A DNA stretch of 64,000 bases, from the NCBI RefSeq assembly GCF_007997385.1, contig NZ_VOSC01000025.1, positions 697,565 through 761,564 on the forward strand, read 5' to 3'. The position numbers were made by a program, and so were the translations under genes. A model generated the notes under the pieces. The model was not told the DNA's origin. It saw only the letters and a list, made by a program, of their open reading frames with translations, and made no database searches. Numbering within the stretch: position 1 is the stretch's first letter; every line of letters starts with the position of its first letter. Positions 1 through 8,652 of the stretch are shown here, one piece after another. Source of the DNA: Seonamhaeicola algicola. GTDB lineage: Bacteria > Bacteroidota > Bacteroidia > Flavobacteriales > Flavobacteriaceae.

Positions 1-852
1 GGGGTAGAACTTACAGCTGCTTACCGAGGAAATATTGGTAAAGTAAGATTTAATATGAACGGAACATTCTCAACTAATGAAAATGAAATTACAAAAATTG
101 ATGGCGATTCAGATTTTCAGTTAACAAATGATTTTGGATTAGTTGGAAGAGCTCCTCAACAATCTAGAGTTACGGCTTTAGCCACAGGGCACGAAGCTGG
201 CGCATTCTTTTTATGGAGAACTAATGGTATTATAGATACTGAAGAAAAATTAGCCGAGTACCAATTGTTAGATAATAATGCAAGAATGGGTGATACTAGA
301 TTTATAGACCAAAACAATGATGGTATTCTAGATGATAATGATCGTGTTTACAGCGGAAGTGGTTTACCTAAATATGAGTTAGGTTACACACTAAACTTAA
401 ATTATAAAAGTTGGGATTTTTCAATGAATTGGTACGCTGCTTTAGGTCAGGAAATCATGAATGGTTTTGATGCTTGGGCATATGGTTTTGGAAGACATAA
501 AGATTTAATTTATCAATGGTCTGAAGCTAATCCAGATTCTCCAATTCCAGCATTTAGAAATGATGTTAGAAGGCATCCTAACTACTTGGGGTATAGTGAC
601 TTTTGGTTAGAAGATGGTTCGTATTTAAGGTTAAGGCAAGTATCCTTAGGCTACGCTATACCAAAACGTAAAGTTGAGAAGTTAGGCTTAAAGTATTTAA
701 GATTTTACGTAAGAACTCAAAACCCACTAACATTCACTAAATACTCTGGTTATAACCCAGAAATTGGTGGAGGTATTGTATCAAGAGGTTTAGATAAAGA
801 TACAGGGCCAATATCTATTCAGTATCTATTTGGTATCAACTTAAACTTTTAG
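1..852 (+). CDS. SusC/RagA-type TonB-dependent transporter, C-terminal part (5' end outside window)
   Basis: The reading frame is open from the first base of the window, so the N-terminal plug and most of the barrel lie upstream. What remains is about 283 residues with alternating short beta strands, a calcium-loop-like DQNNDGILDDNDR stretch typical of SusC barrels, a LRLRQVSLGYAIP strand and a terminal aromatic residue (ends NLNF) expected of an outer-membrane barrel. Family role: TonB-powered oligosaccharide import across the outer membrane with a SusD lid. It lies 18 bases before a SusD gene, which confirms the pairing. The second, complete SusC at 22295 has the same kind of C-terminus, so the locus carries two importers. 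Confidence 0.93.
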   Translation, partial: GVELTAAYRGNIGKVRFNMNGTFSTNENEITKIDGDSDFQLTNDFGLVGRAPQQSRVTALATGHEAGAFFLWRTNGIIDTEEKLAEYQLLDNNARMGDTRFIDQNNDGILDDNDRVYSGSGLPKYELGYTLNLNYKSWDFSMNWYAALGQEIMNGFDAWAYGFGRHKDLIYQWSEANPDSPIPAFRNDVRRHPNYLGYSDFWLEDGSYLRLRQVSLGYAIPKRKVEKLGLKYLRFYVRTQNPLTFTKYSGYNPEIGGGIVSRGLDKDTGPISIQYLFGINLNF

Positions 853-870
853 AGAAAACTTTTATTTGTT

Positions 871-2640
871 ATGAAACATATATTAATAAAATCAATAATA
901 TTAGTCTTTGCAATTAGTGCATTAAGCTCATGTGCAGACAACGAGTTTCTTCAAGAACAAAACCCTAATATTATAGGTGTAGATCGTTTTTGGAGAAACT
1001 TATCAGAAACCAATGCAGGGTTAAACGCCGTTTATCAAACCATGTATCATCCAGCAGTCTTAAACGTAATAGCCGAAACATTAAGGTCTGATATGGGATA
1101 CCCAGGTTACGGGCGCCCAATACCGCAAAATACCGAAGATTTCTACCTTCACACTTATAATGGAGGTACAAATGAAATTATAGATAAGTGGCAAACATGT
1201 TATCAAGGTATATTTAGAGCTAATCAAGTAATTGAAGCACTTAATAATATTCAAAACACTACTGATAATCAAGACGAATGGGTTTCACAAATGGCTCAAG
1301 CTAGGTTTTTTAGAGGGTTATTTCATTACTATCTATATACAACCTTCAATGAAGGAAGTATAATTATTAGAGATAAAGTACCAGTAACTAACCAAGATTA
1401 TGCAAAAGCATTATCACCAGCTCAAGATGTGTTAAGTTTTGTAAGGCAAGATTTAGAGTATGCCTATGCAAACTTGTATAAAAAAGGTGAATATCCAAAC
1501 GGAGATATTACAAGAGTAACTTCTGGTGCAGCAGCAACCATATTAGGTCATACATACTTGCAAAATTTAGAATACGCCAAAGCTATGCCTTATTTTGATG
1601 ATGTAATTAATAACCATGGTTATACGTTGGAGTATGATTTAGATAAAATGTTTACAAATGCCGGTGAATTTAATAGTGAATCTATTTTTGAAATAAATTT
1701 TAGCATCATAGATGCCGATTTAACAAATGAAAGTAGGTGGATTGGAGAAACAGGAACCAATTGGTTAAACCAGCAAACATCAAACACCAAAGGCGCTGTT
1801 GGGCCTGCGTGGATAGCCCACGCCTACAAGGCAGAACCAATGGATCCGTTAGATAATAGAAATTATTACATAGACCCAGATACAGGTTTAACATTACGAA
1901 ATGTACCTCTAAGAGCATCATCTATGATAGCAATTGTTGATGATACACAAACTTTATACTATGAAGTACAAACCAGTGCCTACAATAGGTTTCATGGTAC
2001 AGCATGGGGCTTTGCATGGTGGAAAAAATACACAAATCATGATATTGTTGCTTCCGAAGGGCAGTTACCAACTGGATCTTCAACACTATCAGAAAAAAAT
2101 GTTGTAGTTAACAGGTTGTCTGAAGTTATACTAATGCAAGCTGAATGTAAAATTAAAACAGGAGATGTTAGTGGTGCTTTAGAACTTATAAACAATATAC
2201 GTAAACGTTGGGGGTTAGTATTACTTGGTGAGCAAGGAGCTAATACAAACAGAACATATGATGATGTTGTTTACAACGAAAACACGCTAATGAGGCATTT
2301 AATGTATGTTGAAAAGCCTTTAGAAATGTCAATTGAAGGACATGCAATTCGTTGGTTAGATTTTATAAGATGGGAAAAATCAGATAATTATAGCTTTAAA
2401 GACAGGCTAGATGAATTAGCTAATACAGTATTGTATGGTGTTAACTTTAGTTATGTAAATGAAGAAGGTAATATCCAAACAAGATTTAACTACCCGTCAC
2501 TAGTAAGTGAACAACCACTAGTTGATCATATAGTTGTAGATTATGAGTATGATACTTCTGCATTAAATTACAATGAAAGTACCCAAAAGTACTATCCAAT
2601 ACCCTTTGCTGAAGCTAATGCAAACCCAAACATAAACTAA
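871..2640 (+). CDS. SusD/RagB-family outer-membrane lipoprotein
   Basis: A 589-residue lipoprotein: the N-terminus has a short hydrophobic segment ending in the lipobox LSSC, with the lipidated Cys at about residue 21. The body has SusD-type tetratricopeptide-like helices, for example the NEIIDKWQTCYQGIFRANQVIEAL region and, near the end, the conserved RLSEVILMQAECKIKTGD and the IRWLDFIRW segments of the RagB/SusD C-terminal domain. Family role: surface lid that binds glycan and delivers it to the SusC barrel. It follows its SusC partner by 18 bases and precedes another surface lipoprotein by 10 bases, so 1-4769 reads as one operon. Confidence 0.95.
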   Translation: MKHILIKSIILVFAISALSSCADNEFLQEQNPNIIGVDRFWRNLSETNAGLNAVYQTMYHPAVLNVIAETLRSDMGYPGYGRPIPQNTEDFYLHTYNGGTNEIIDKWQTCYQGIFRANQVIEALNNIQNTTDNQDEWVSQMAQARFFRGLFHYYLYTTFNEGSIIIRDKVPVTNQDYAKALSPAQDVLSFVRQDLEYAYANLYKKGEYPNGDITRVTSGAAATILGHTYLQNLEYAKAMPYFDDVINNHGYTLEYDLDKMFTNAGEFNSESIFEINFSIIDADLTNESRWIGETGTNWLNQQTSNTKGAVGPAWIAHAYKAEPMDPLDNRNYYIDPDTGLTLRNVPLRASSMIAIVDDTQTLYYEVQTSAYNRFHGTAWGFAWWKKYTNHDIVASEGQLPTGSSTLSEKNVVVNRLSEVILMQAECKIKTGDVSGALELINNIRKRWGLVLLGEQGANTNRTYDDVVYNENTLMRHLMYVEKPLEMSIEGHAIRWLDFIRWEKSDNYSFKDRLDELANTVLYGVNFSYVNEEGNIQTRFNYPSLVSEQPLVDHIVVDYEYDTSALNYNESTQKYYPIPFAEANANPNIN

Positions 2641-2650
2641 AAAATACGTT

Positions 2651-4357
2651 ATGAAAAACATTAATATATACTTAATAATTTGTTTAATATTACTTGGCTT
2701 TACAAGTTGTGAAGAAAAGGAATATGCAGATTTTACAGCGCCCGATGAGTTGTCAGATGTTTCTTGGCTTATAGGTACAGAACCATTTGTTAATGATCCG
2801 TTCAGTATCAATGTAGATACACAAGTGCCATTTTTAGATTTATCACAAGGTGCTATAAGTCATGAATGGATAATTGAGGAAGGCAATAAATTTTTAAAAA
2901 CAGGTTTTAAATCTCAAGATTCTATTTTTGACGATTTTATAATGGAAGATGCAGGTTTATCTTTAACAAACCCTAAAGCTTTCGTATTATTTAAAAATAG
3001 CGGAATAAATAAAGTAAGGCTTCTAAATAAATTTAAAGAAAAAGTAACATACAAGTCTAGCGAAGGTATTCTTGAAGCGCACCAAGAAGGTGACTTTTGG
3101 GTAATAGACACAACGTTTACTTTTGATGTTTATGCAAAAATAAAACCAGCATTCTCAATTTTTCAAGAGGGTAATGAAATTTTAAATGTTACTAGTGATG
3201 AAGAAACATCATTAGAAGATGAGGCTTCATGGCCAACAGTTGAAATTGAAGCAGCAACAGGTTTAACATATGTAGATAATACAACCGTAGGAAGACCTAA
3301 CGGTACAACATGGATAATTCCTGACGGTGTACCTAGCCAAATAGGAGGAATAGAACGTGAAATTAAATTTTTTAAATTAGGAACTTTCAATGCTGGTGCT
3401 ATACGGTCATTAAGGCTAAATGAATTGCCTCGATATACCGCAGAAAAAGTAATTCCTTTAAAAGTAAAAGTTGTACAGTCTAGCCAGCCATTTCAATTTG
3501 ATGGAGCTTTATCTGAAGATGAAAATGAGGTTATTCGTTTTAGAGTAAATGGTGAGCTTGTGCCGTTTACAGGTGAAGAATCTAACTTTACAGTAAATGT
3601 AACTAATGCGTTAACAGGTTTTAATCAAAATATACCAGTAGCATCAGCTAGAGTAAGTGAAGAAAATGCTATTTTTTTAGAACTAGTACTATCAGCTCCT
3701 ATTTATAACAGTGATGTAGTAACGGTGTCATACAACGGAAATGGAAGTATTCTATCTGCAGACGAAAGAATTTTACAAGCCTTTGGCCCAGAAACAGTAG
3801 CAATGCATTTTGCCGGCAATATAATACCAGAAAAAGCGCATGCTAGTTTTGAAGAACCAAGCGGTGCCGCTAATAGAGCATTTGCATTAAATTATTTTAC
3901 AGGAAACAACAATATTTTAGGAGGAGGCAATTTTGTTTTTGAAAGAAACACTGAAAGAGCTTCAGACGGAATGGCAAGTATGAAATGGAGCACACCAGCA
4001 TCAAATCCATTTCCTAATGTAAACCTATGGAGTTTTGGTCTAGCTAGAATAGCATCAATACCAGCAGGTACCTATTTATTGTCTTATGATTTGTTTATTG
4101 AACCAGGTACTACGTTAAAAACTTTCAGAACAGAGTTTAATCAGCCAGCATTTAGTCGTCAAATTTGGGATATAGAAAATGAACCAAGAGGCGAATGGAT
4201 TACTGTTAAAAATACAGTTACTACAAATGAAATAACGCCAGGAATGAATTTAAGATTTACGTTTAGGCCACATGCTGATGAAAACCCGGGTGTTACAGGT
4301 GCGCAAGTAATGTATATAGATAACCTTCAGTTTATAGAGTTAGAAGTAAGACCTTAA
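2651..4357 (+). CDS. Putative surface glycan-binding lipoprotein (SusE/F position)
   Basis: A 568-residue lipoprotein (lipobox FTSC, Cys at about residue 20). The N-terminal half is beta-rich with a SusE-like or Ig-like feel and a stretch resembling DUF5018/DUF5017-type surface proteins. The last ~175 residues look like a jelly-roll carbohydrate-binding module: they start with ASFEEPSG, pass through aromatic strands (VNLWSFGLARI) and end with the diagnostic YIDNLQFIELE strand. No catalytic motif was found. Its position directly after SusD is the usual one for surface glycan-binding proteins. The family is not firmly recognised, and the binding role is inferred from context and the C-terminal fold. 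Confidence 0.75.
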   Translation: MKNINIYLIICLILLGFTSCEEKEYADFTAPDELSDVSWLIGTEPFVNDPFSINVDTQVPFLDLSQGAISHEWIIEEGNKFLKTGFKSQDSIFDDFIMEDAGLSLTNPKAFVLFKNSGINKVRLLNKFKEKVTYKSSEGILEAHQEGDFWVIDTTFTFDVYAKIKPAFSIFQEGNEILNVTSDEETSLEDEASWPTVEIEAATGLTYVDNTTVGRPNGTTWIIPDGVPSQIGGIEREIKFFKLGTFNAGAIRSLRLNELPRYTAEKVIPLKVKVVQSSQPFQFDGALSEDENEVIRFRVNGELVPFTGEESNFTVNVTNALTGFNQNIPVASARVSEENAIFLELVLSAPIYNSDVVTVSYNGNGSILSADERILQAFGPETVAMHFAGNIIPEKAHASFEEPSGAANRAFALNYFTGNNNILGGGNFVFERNTERASDGMASMKWSTPASNPFPNVNLWSFGLARIASIPAGTYLLSYDLFIEPGTTLKTFRTEFNQPAFSRQIWDIENEPRGEWITVKNTVTTNEITPGMNLRFTFRPHADENPGVTGAQVMYIDNLQFIELEVRP

Positions 4358-4367
4358 AATTAAAAAC

Positions 4368-4769
4368 ATGAAAAAAATTATAAAAATATATGTAGTAATT
4401 GTAATGATATTATCATTTACTGCATGCGATGAAGAAAGTAATTTTAAAAATTTTGATGCTGTTTTAACACCAGTTTATAGCTTAACTAATATAAGTAATG
4501 GCCCTTTTAAAATTAATATTTACAGAGAAAAAGCTTTAATAATAGAGTATATCTCTGAAGTTAATGTTGTAAGGTATAAAACATCTAATTACCAAGACAA
4601 CTCAACTGAAACCAGTTATAATATTACAGTAACTAGAGTTTCTGAAGACGAAACACCTTCACAATCATATGAAATATTAGCCGATAAAATTACAGGTGAG
4701 GGTACATTAACAATAAATACAACAGATGTACATAATATTGTATTAAATGAAGTTGATGTTTACAATTAA
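4368..4769 (+). CDS. Small lipoprotein of unknown function in the SusCD operon
   Basis: A 133-residue protein with an N-terminal hydrophobic stretch ending in the lipobox SFTAC (Cys at about residue 20). The mature part is short and beta-rich with several Thr/Ser-rich strands, consistent with one Ig-like domain. No family is recognised. It sits 10 bases after the putative glycan-binding lipoprotein and is the last gene before a strong terminator at 4816, so it belongs to the SusC/D operon. A role as an accessory surface glycan-binding protein is possible but rests only on context. Confidence 0.7.
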   Translation: MKKIIKIYVVIVMILSFTACDEESNFKNFDAVLTPVYSLTNISNGPFKINIYREKALIIEYISEVNVVRYKTSNYQDNSTETSYNITVTRVSEDETPSQSYEILADKITGEGTLTINTTDVHNIVLNEVDVYN

Positions 4770-4815
4770 TGCTTAAGTTGTAAAGCAATAGTAAGTATAT
4801 TTTTTAGTTAGTTTT

Positions 4816-4848
4816 AAAAAGGTGAAATTATAAATTTCACCTTTTTTT
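4816..4848 (+). terminator. Intrinsic terminator of the first SusCD operon
   Basis: GGTGAAATT (4821-4829) pairs perfectly with AATTTCACC (4833-4841) around a 3-base loop and is followed by seven T. A-rich sequence precedes the stem and can extend it. It lies 47 bases after the last gene of the operon. The rest of the 4770-5151 gap shows no coding potential that I can see, apart from a small palindrome (CATGTT-TTCT-AACATG, 4963-4978) and the minus-strand terminator at 5100. Confidence 0.9.
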
Positions 4849-5099
4849 ATCCTTAATTTTTAATTAATATTTATTGTAAAATAACTGTTTGTAAAAGGAA
4901 GTTTTAATAACTAATTATATCATTTTAGATATTAGAAATTTATGTAATTAACATTTATTAGTCATGTTTTCTAACATGAGAAATACAGAACAAATACCAT
5001 AATAAATTATTTGTTTAATATTTTATAATATTTGCCATTAAAATATAAACGTAAATGTTTGAAAATAATAGCTTAATAAATTTGAAATAAAATAGATAT

Positions 5100-5126
5100 A
5101 AAAAAACACCTCTAAAAAGAGGTGTT
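5100..5126 (-). terminator. Intrinsic terminator of the minus-strand T9SS protein gene
   Basis: AACACCTCT (5105-5113) and AGAGGTGTT (5118-5126) form a 9-bp stem with an AAAA loop. The A-run at 5100-5106 gives a T-run in minus-strand RNA, so it ends transcription of the gene at 5152-5934, 26 bases beyond its stop codon. Confidence 0.88.
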
Positions 5127-5151
5127 GTAATTATTTTAAAAATAACACATA

Positions 5152-5934
5152 TTAGTGCTTTAAAAACTTTTTAGTTGAAACCCCATTTTCTGAAGTTAAT
5201 TTAACTAAATACATAGATTTGTTTAATGAAGAAACATTAATTTCATTAGTAACATTAAGTTGTGTTAAAACAGATTTTCCTAATAAATCAAATACTTCAA
5301 CTTTACTAATTGGTTCTTTTGCGTTAATGTATAAAACATTTTTAACAGGGTTAGGGTAAGCACTAAACTCAAAAGCATTTTTATTATTAGTTGATAATAT
5401 TTCAGATTGCGAAACAAGAATGTTATCTACATGCACCGTGCCTCCATCTGTTATATCTCCGCTATCACTTCTTCTAAAAATAATTTGCCATTTTTGTAAA
5501 GTACCTGTCCAACTAGCATTTGTAATTTCAAAATTATAAGTTTTAAAAACACCAACAGCATCTGTTGTAATGGTAATATCGGCAGCATTAAACCAATTGC
5601 CTCCAGCATCTCTGGCACGTATTCTTAATAAATTAACTTGGCTAGAGTTGTTACTTACTTTTAATTCAAAATGTTTGTAATTAGTGTCTAAAGCCTCAAC
5701 AGCAGCAGGGGCGTACATAATTGCGTTATTGCTAGTTGTTGGCCATGTTATTTCCAATTCGCCATTGGGGTTATTTCCAAAAAAGGAAGCCCAAGGGCCT
5801 GTGCCACCGCCACCTTGAGTCCACCCTTCCCATGAAGTTCCGTCAAAAGTGTATTCTAAATCAGCCTGTGCGTTTGTTTGGTTAATACCAACTGTTAAAA
5901 AGCTAATAAATAATAAATAGTAAAAGTTTCTCAT
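5152..5934 (-). CDS. Secreted jelly-roll (CBM-like) protein with T9SS sorting domain
   Basis: A 260-residue protein with a cleavable signal peptide (cleavage near NAQA). Residues about 23-175 look like a carbohydrate-binding jelly-roll: a start with LEYTFDGTSWEGWTQGG, several Trp/Tyr, and the closing strand GGTVHVDNILVSQ. Residues about 188-260 are a type A T9SS sorting domain (FSAYPNPVKNVLYI, then SKVEVFDLLGKSVL and YLVKLTSENGVSTKKFLKH). No catalytic domain is visible, so it is probably a secreted or surface-anchored glycan binder. It is on the opposite strand to everything around it, placed between the SusCD operon and the regulator. The substrate is unknown. Confidence 0.8.
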   Translation of the reverse strand: MRNFYYLLFISFLTVGINQTNAQADLEYTFDGTSWEGWTQGGGGTGPWASFFGNNPNGELEITWPTTSNNAIMYAPAAVEALDTNYKHFELKVSNNSSQVNLLRIRARDAGGNWFNAADITITTDAVGVFKTYNFEITNASWTGTLQKWQIIFRRSDSGDITDGGTVHVDNILVSQSEILSTNNKNAFEFSAYPNPVKNVLYINAKEPISKVEVFDLLGKSVLTQLNVTNEINVSSLNKSMYLVKLTSENGVSTKKFLKH

Positions 5935-6018
5935 AATTTTAGTTTTATGTATTGTTTATACTACCAATTTAATGGTTATTGTCAGCTTTTTTTTATTCGT
6001 TATTACCTCTAACCTATT

Positions 6019-6026
6019 CAAATTTA
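6019..6026 (-). promoter_or_regulatory. Candidate -7 box (TAAATTTG) for the T9SS protein gene
   Basis: On the minus strand the bases read TAAATTTG, a match to the Bacteroidetes -7 consensus TAnnTTTG, about 85 bases upstream of the start codon at 5934. I could not find a matching -33 TTG at the usual spacing, so this is only a weak prediction. Confidence 0.3.
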
Positions 6027-6195
6027 TCTTATTAGGTGCTTTTGGTTTGGTAAACTGTTAAAATGTTTTAGGTTTTCTTTTTAATTAGTATCTTGTTGGT
6101 ATAAATAGGTTATTTTATAGTCAATTTTATCTTAAAAAGTTGTTTTTAATTGTTTTTTAGGGTAAAAAAGACTAGTAAGTGTTAAAATTTCACAT

Positions 6196-7053
6196 ATGAA
6201 ACTAGTTTTAAAAAATTCAGCCAATTTTGTAAACAAAAGAATAAGTATTGTAAAAAAAGAGCAACCTTGTTTAGATTCTGCATGGCATTACCATCCAGAG
6301 TTTGAGTTGCTATACATATCAAAAAGTAGTGGTATAAGGTTTGTTGGAGATAATGTATCGCATTTCTCATCAGGTGAACTGGTTTTAATAGGCTCATATT
6401 TGCCACATTTATACAGAAATGACCCAGCTTATTATGAAAAAGGAGGCGATTTAAAAGTTAAAACCATAGTAATGAAGTTTACCAAAAACTTTATGGGTGA
6501 AGGTACTTTTGATAACCCCGAATTTTCTGAAGTAGCTAAACTTTTAGATGAATCTAAATTTGGGGTACTGTTTGATAAAAGTGTAAGTGAAAAAATGCAT
6601 GATGAAATTTTAGAAATAGTTCAATTATCAAAAGGTGAACAATCAATCAGGTTATTAGATTTTTTATATAGATTATCACAAGTTGAAGATAAAAAAGCAC
6701 TTTCTTCAACAGATATGAGACAATTTTCAACTGAAAACCCAGATAGGTTAGATACAGTTATAAAATATATTTCAGATAATTATATGAATACCATATCATT
6801 AAGTGATATTGCTAATATTGCTTGCATGACAACCAATTCCTTTTGTAGATTTTTTAAAAAAATGACCAATAAATCATTTACAGAGTTTCTTAATGAAATA
6901 AGAATTAGAAATGCTGCCCGTATGCTAGTGCAAGAAAATTATCCAATATCTGAAGTCTGTTTTCTTGTAGGTTACAAATCCATTCCAAATTTTAATAAAC
7001 AGTTTAAGCAAATAATGGGGCAAACACCAAAAGCCTACAGGTACAGATTGTAA
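6196..7053 (+). CDS. AraC-family transcriptional regulator
   Basis: A 285-residue cytosolic protein. The N-terminal half (about 1-150) is cupin-like: WHYHPEFELLYI, GIRFVGDNVSHFSSGELVLIGSYLPH. The C-terminal ~100 residues hold the two AraC helix-turn-helix motifs: ISLSDIANIACMTTNSFCRFFKKMTNKSF followed by the signature NEIRIRNAARMLVQENYPISEVCFLVGYKSIPNFNKQFKQIMGQTPKAYR. It is the only transcription factor in the PUL and there is no hybrid two-component system, so it is the likely sugar-responsive regulator. The ligand (for example anhydrogalactose or neocarrabiose) is inferred. It is a single-gene unit with a terminator at 7105. Confidence 0.93.
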   Translation: MKLVLKNSANFVNKRISIVKKEQPCLDSAWHYHPEFELLYISKSSGIRFVGDNVSHFSSGELVLIGSYLPHLYRNDPAYYEKGGDLKVKTIVMKFTKNFMGEGTFDNPEFSEVAKLLDESKFGVLFDKSVSEKMHDEILEIVQLSKGEQSIRLLDFLYRLSQVEDKKALSSTDMRQFSTENPDRLDTVIKYISDNYMNTISLSDIANIACMTTNSFCRFFKKMTNKSFTEFLNEIRIRNAARMLVQENYPISEVCFLVGYKSIPNFNKQFKQIMGQTPKAYRYRL

Positions 7054-7104
7054 AAATTGGCCTGAACTATTACAAACTAAACATAGGTAAAATATCATAT
7101 ATAT

Positions 7105-7139
7105 AGGGTAAGTTAATTAAATAGCTTAACCCTTTTTTT
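7105..7139 (+). terminator. Intrinsic terminator after the AraC gene
   Basis: GGGTAAG (7106-7112) pairs with CTTAACCC (7125-7132) with one bulged A, followed by seven T. It separates the regulator from the GH16 gene that starts 35 bases later. Confidence 0.7.
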
Positions 7140-7173
7140 ATGTTTTTTTGTACATAACAAATAATGTGTTTAC

Positions 7174-8178
7174 ATGAATAGTATAGCTAAAACATTACTT
7201 TTAATAAGTTTCATACTAGTACTTACAAGTTGTAAAACCTCAAAAAAAACAGCTACAATAATAAACCAAGTATTACCCTTTTCTGATCAAGAAAATGAAG
7301 GTAAATGGGTGTTGAATACAGAAGTTAGTGATGAGTTTGATGCACATAAAATTGATGAAAACCGTTGGTACATTGTAGGTAAGTTTAAAGATGGAAAACC
7401 TTTTTATAAACACCCCGATTTGCCAAATAAAAAAGTTTGGAAAGGTAGAGCGCCTTCACAGTTTTCTGGCAGAAATTATCGTTTAGAAAATGGTAAGTTA
7501 AAGCTAGAAGCTCGTTGGGAACCAGAATTTCCCTTTAGCCATGAAATAAGAAAACCCGTTTTTGGAGAGGCGCTGCCCTATGAAAATATAACAACACCAT
7601 GTTTTATTGGGCGTAAATTTTTTAAATACGGTTATATTGAAATTAAAAGTAAAGCTGCTGATGCGCCTGTAACAAGCGGGTTTTGGTCTATGGGTGAAAG
7701 GTTAGAGTTTGACTTTTTTGAAACCTACGGCGGCACTATTAATCCAAATAAAAAACATTTAGATAACCAACTGTGGTGGTCTATAAGAGACTGGGATAAA
7801 CCCATGACAGGCAAGCCTGCCTACACTGAAAAAAAAGATGTTGGTTTTAGAATTGCTGATGATTGGCATATTTGGGGAATTGAGTGGGACGCCAAAGGGG
7901 TAAAGTATTATATAGATGGTAAGTTGTTTTCTCAAGTTACAGCCAATGAAGTAACCGCTTGGGCAAAAGAAAACAGAAAAAATTTAAACTTACCCAAAAA
8001 TTATAATGGTTACGTTGCTACAAGGCCAATAAGTATTTGGTTAGATATGGAAATTTTTCCTTGGCATGACATACCCAAAAGTAAAGAAGAGTTAGAAATG
8101 CATAGCCCTGAAAACAAAAAACATGATGGTGTTGTAGATTTTGAAATTGAGTATGTTAGAGTTTGGCAAAAGCAATAA
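7174..8178 (+). CDS. GH16 endo-galactanase, lipoprotein (agarase/porphyranase/furcellaranase-like)
   Basis: A 334-residue lipoprotein (lipobox LTSC, Cys20), so probably tethered to the outer membrane. The GH16 beta-bulge active site ExDxxE is present as E178-F-D180-FF-E183, which assigns nucleophile, helper and acid/base by family analogy. The preceding strand DAPVTSGFWSMG and the late segment SIWLDMEIFPWHDIP resemble marine galactan-active GH16 enzymes rather than laminarinases. It is a clear relative of the catalytic domain at 33798-35435 (both share WKGRAP-QF and DAPVTS-FW), and less close to the kappa-carrageenase-like enzyme at 39721. The exact linkage it cuts cannot be fixed from sequence alone. 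Confidence 0.88.
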   Translation: MNSIAKTLLLISFILVLTSCKTSKKTATIINQVLPFSDQENEGKWVLNTEVSDEFDAHKIDENRWYIVGKFKDGKPFYKHPDLPNKKVWKGRAPSQFSGRNYRLENGKLKLEARWEPEFPFSHEIRKPVFGEALPYENITTPCFIGRKFFKYGYIEIKSKAADAPVTSGFWSMGERLEFDFFETYGGTINPNKKHLDNQLWWSIRDWDKPMTGKPAYTEKKDVGFRIADDWHIWGIEWDAKGVKYYIDGKLFSQVTANEVTAWAKENRKNLNLPKNYNGYVATRPISIWLDMEIFPWHDIPKSKEELEMHSPENKKHDGVVDFEIEYVRVWQKQ

Positions 8179-8222
8179 CATTATGTAACTAAAACTAAAT
8201 ATTAACATTAAAAAATTAAATT

Positions 8223-8573
8223 ATGAAGAAAATTGTATTAGCAGTATTGTTTATGCTAACAGCTACGGTAACTTTTGGCCAAAACAAATGGCAACAAAAA
8301 AAGATTGATTATTTTGTAGAAGCCGCTGCAAAAGAATTTAAACTAGATAAAAAACAAACCAATAAACTTTTAAAAGTTAGAGCTACTTATTTTTTAGAGT
8401 ACATGGAAATAGTAAAAAAAGCAAAAAGCGGCGCTATTACTCCAGAGGAAAAAAAATCTCAAATCAATGCGCATAACCAAAAGTTTAATGCAAACTTAAA
8501 AGCAATTACCGGTACAGATAATGTTCAACCTTTCTTGGTTAGAATGCGGGACGAATTAAAAAATGTAAAATAA
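8223..8573 (+). CDS. Small secreted helical protein of unknown function
   Basis: A 116-residue protein with a signal peptide (cleavage near TFGQ). The mature part is almost entirely charged helix, rich in Lys (WQQKKIDYFVEAAAKEFKLDKKQTNKLLKVR and further), somewhat like small periplasmic Spy/CpxP-type or DUF4890-type helical proteins, but I do not recognise a family. It lies 44 bases after the GH16 gene and is closed by its own terminator (8597), so the GH16 and this gene are probably one transcript. Proteins of this kind could be chaperones or stress sensors; that is speculation. Confidence 0.75.
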   Translation: MKKIVLAVLFMLTATVTFGQNKWQQKKIDYFVEAAAKEFKLDKKQTNKLLKVRATYFLEYMEIVKKAKSGAITPEEKKSQINAHNQKFNANLKAITGTDNVQPFLVRMRDELKNVK

Positions 8574-8596
8574 TAAGGTGCATCCAGTATATTTTG

Positions 8597-8629
8597 AAAA
8601 GCGATTTGTTTTTATCAAATCGTTTTTTT
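8597..8629 (+). terminator. Intrinsic terminator after the small helical protein
   Basis: GCGATTTG (8601-8608) pairs with CAAATCGT (8616-8623, one G-U pair) and A-rich/T-rich flanks extend the stem. It ends in a seven-T run. It lies between the small protein and the sulfatase at 8653, which therefore needs read-through or its own promoter. Confidence 0.85.
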
Positions 8630-8652
8630 AACCCAAAGCATTAAAGTATTAA

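Noticed and set aside
4963..4978. The palindrome CATGTT-TTCT-AACATG as a regulator operator.
   Set aside because: It lies between two terminators, far from any gene start, and no second copy was seen near a promoter.
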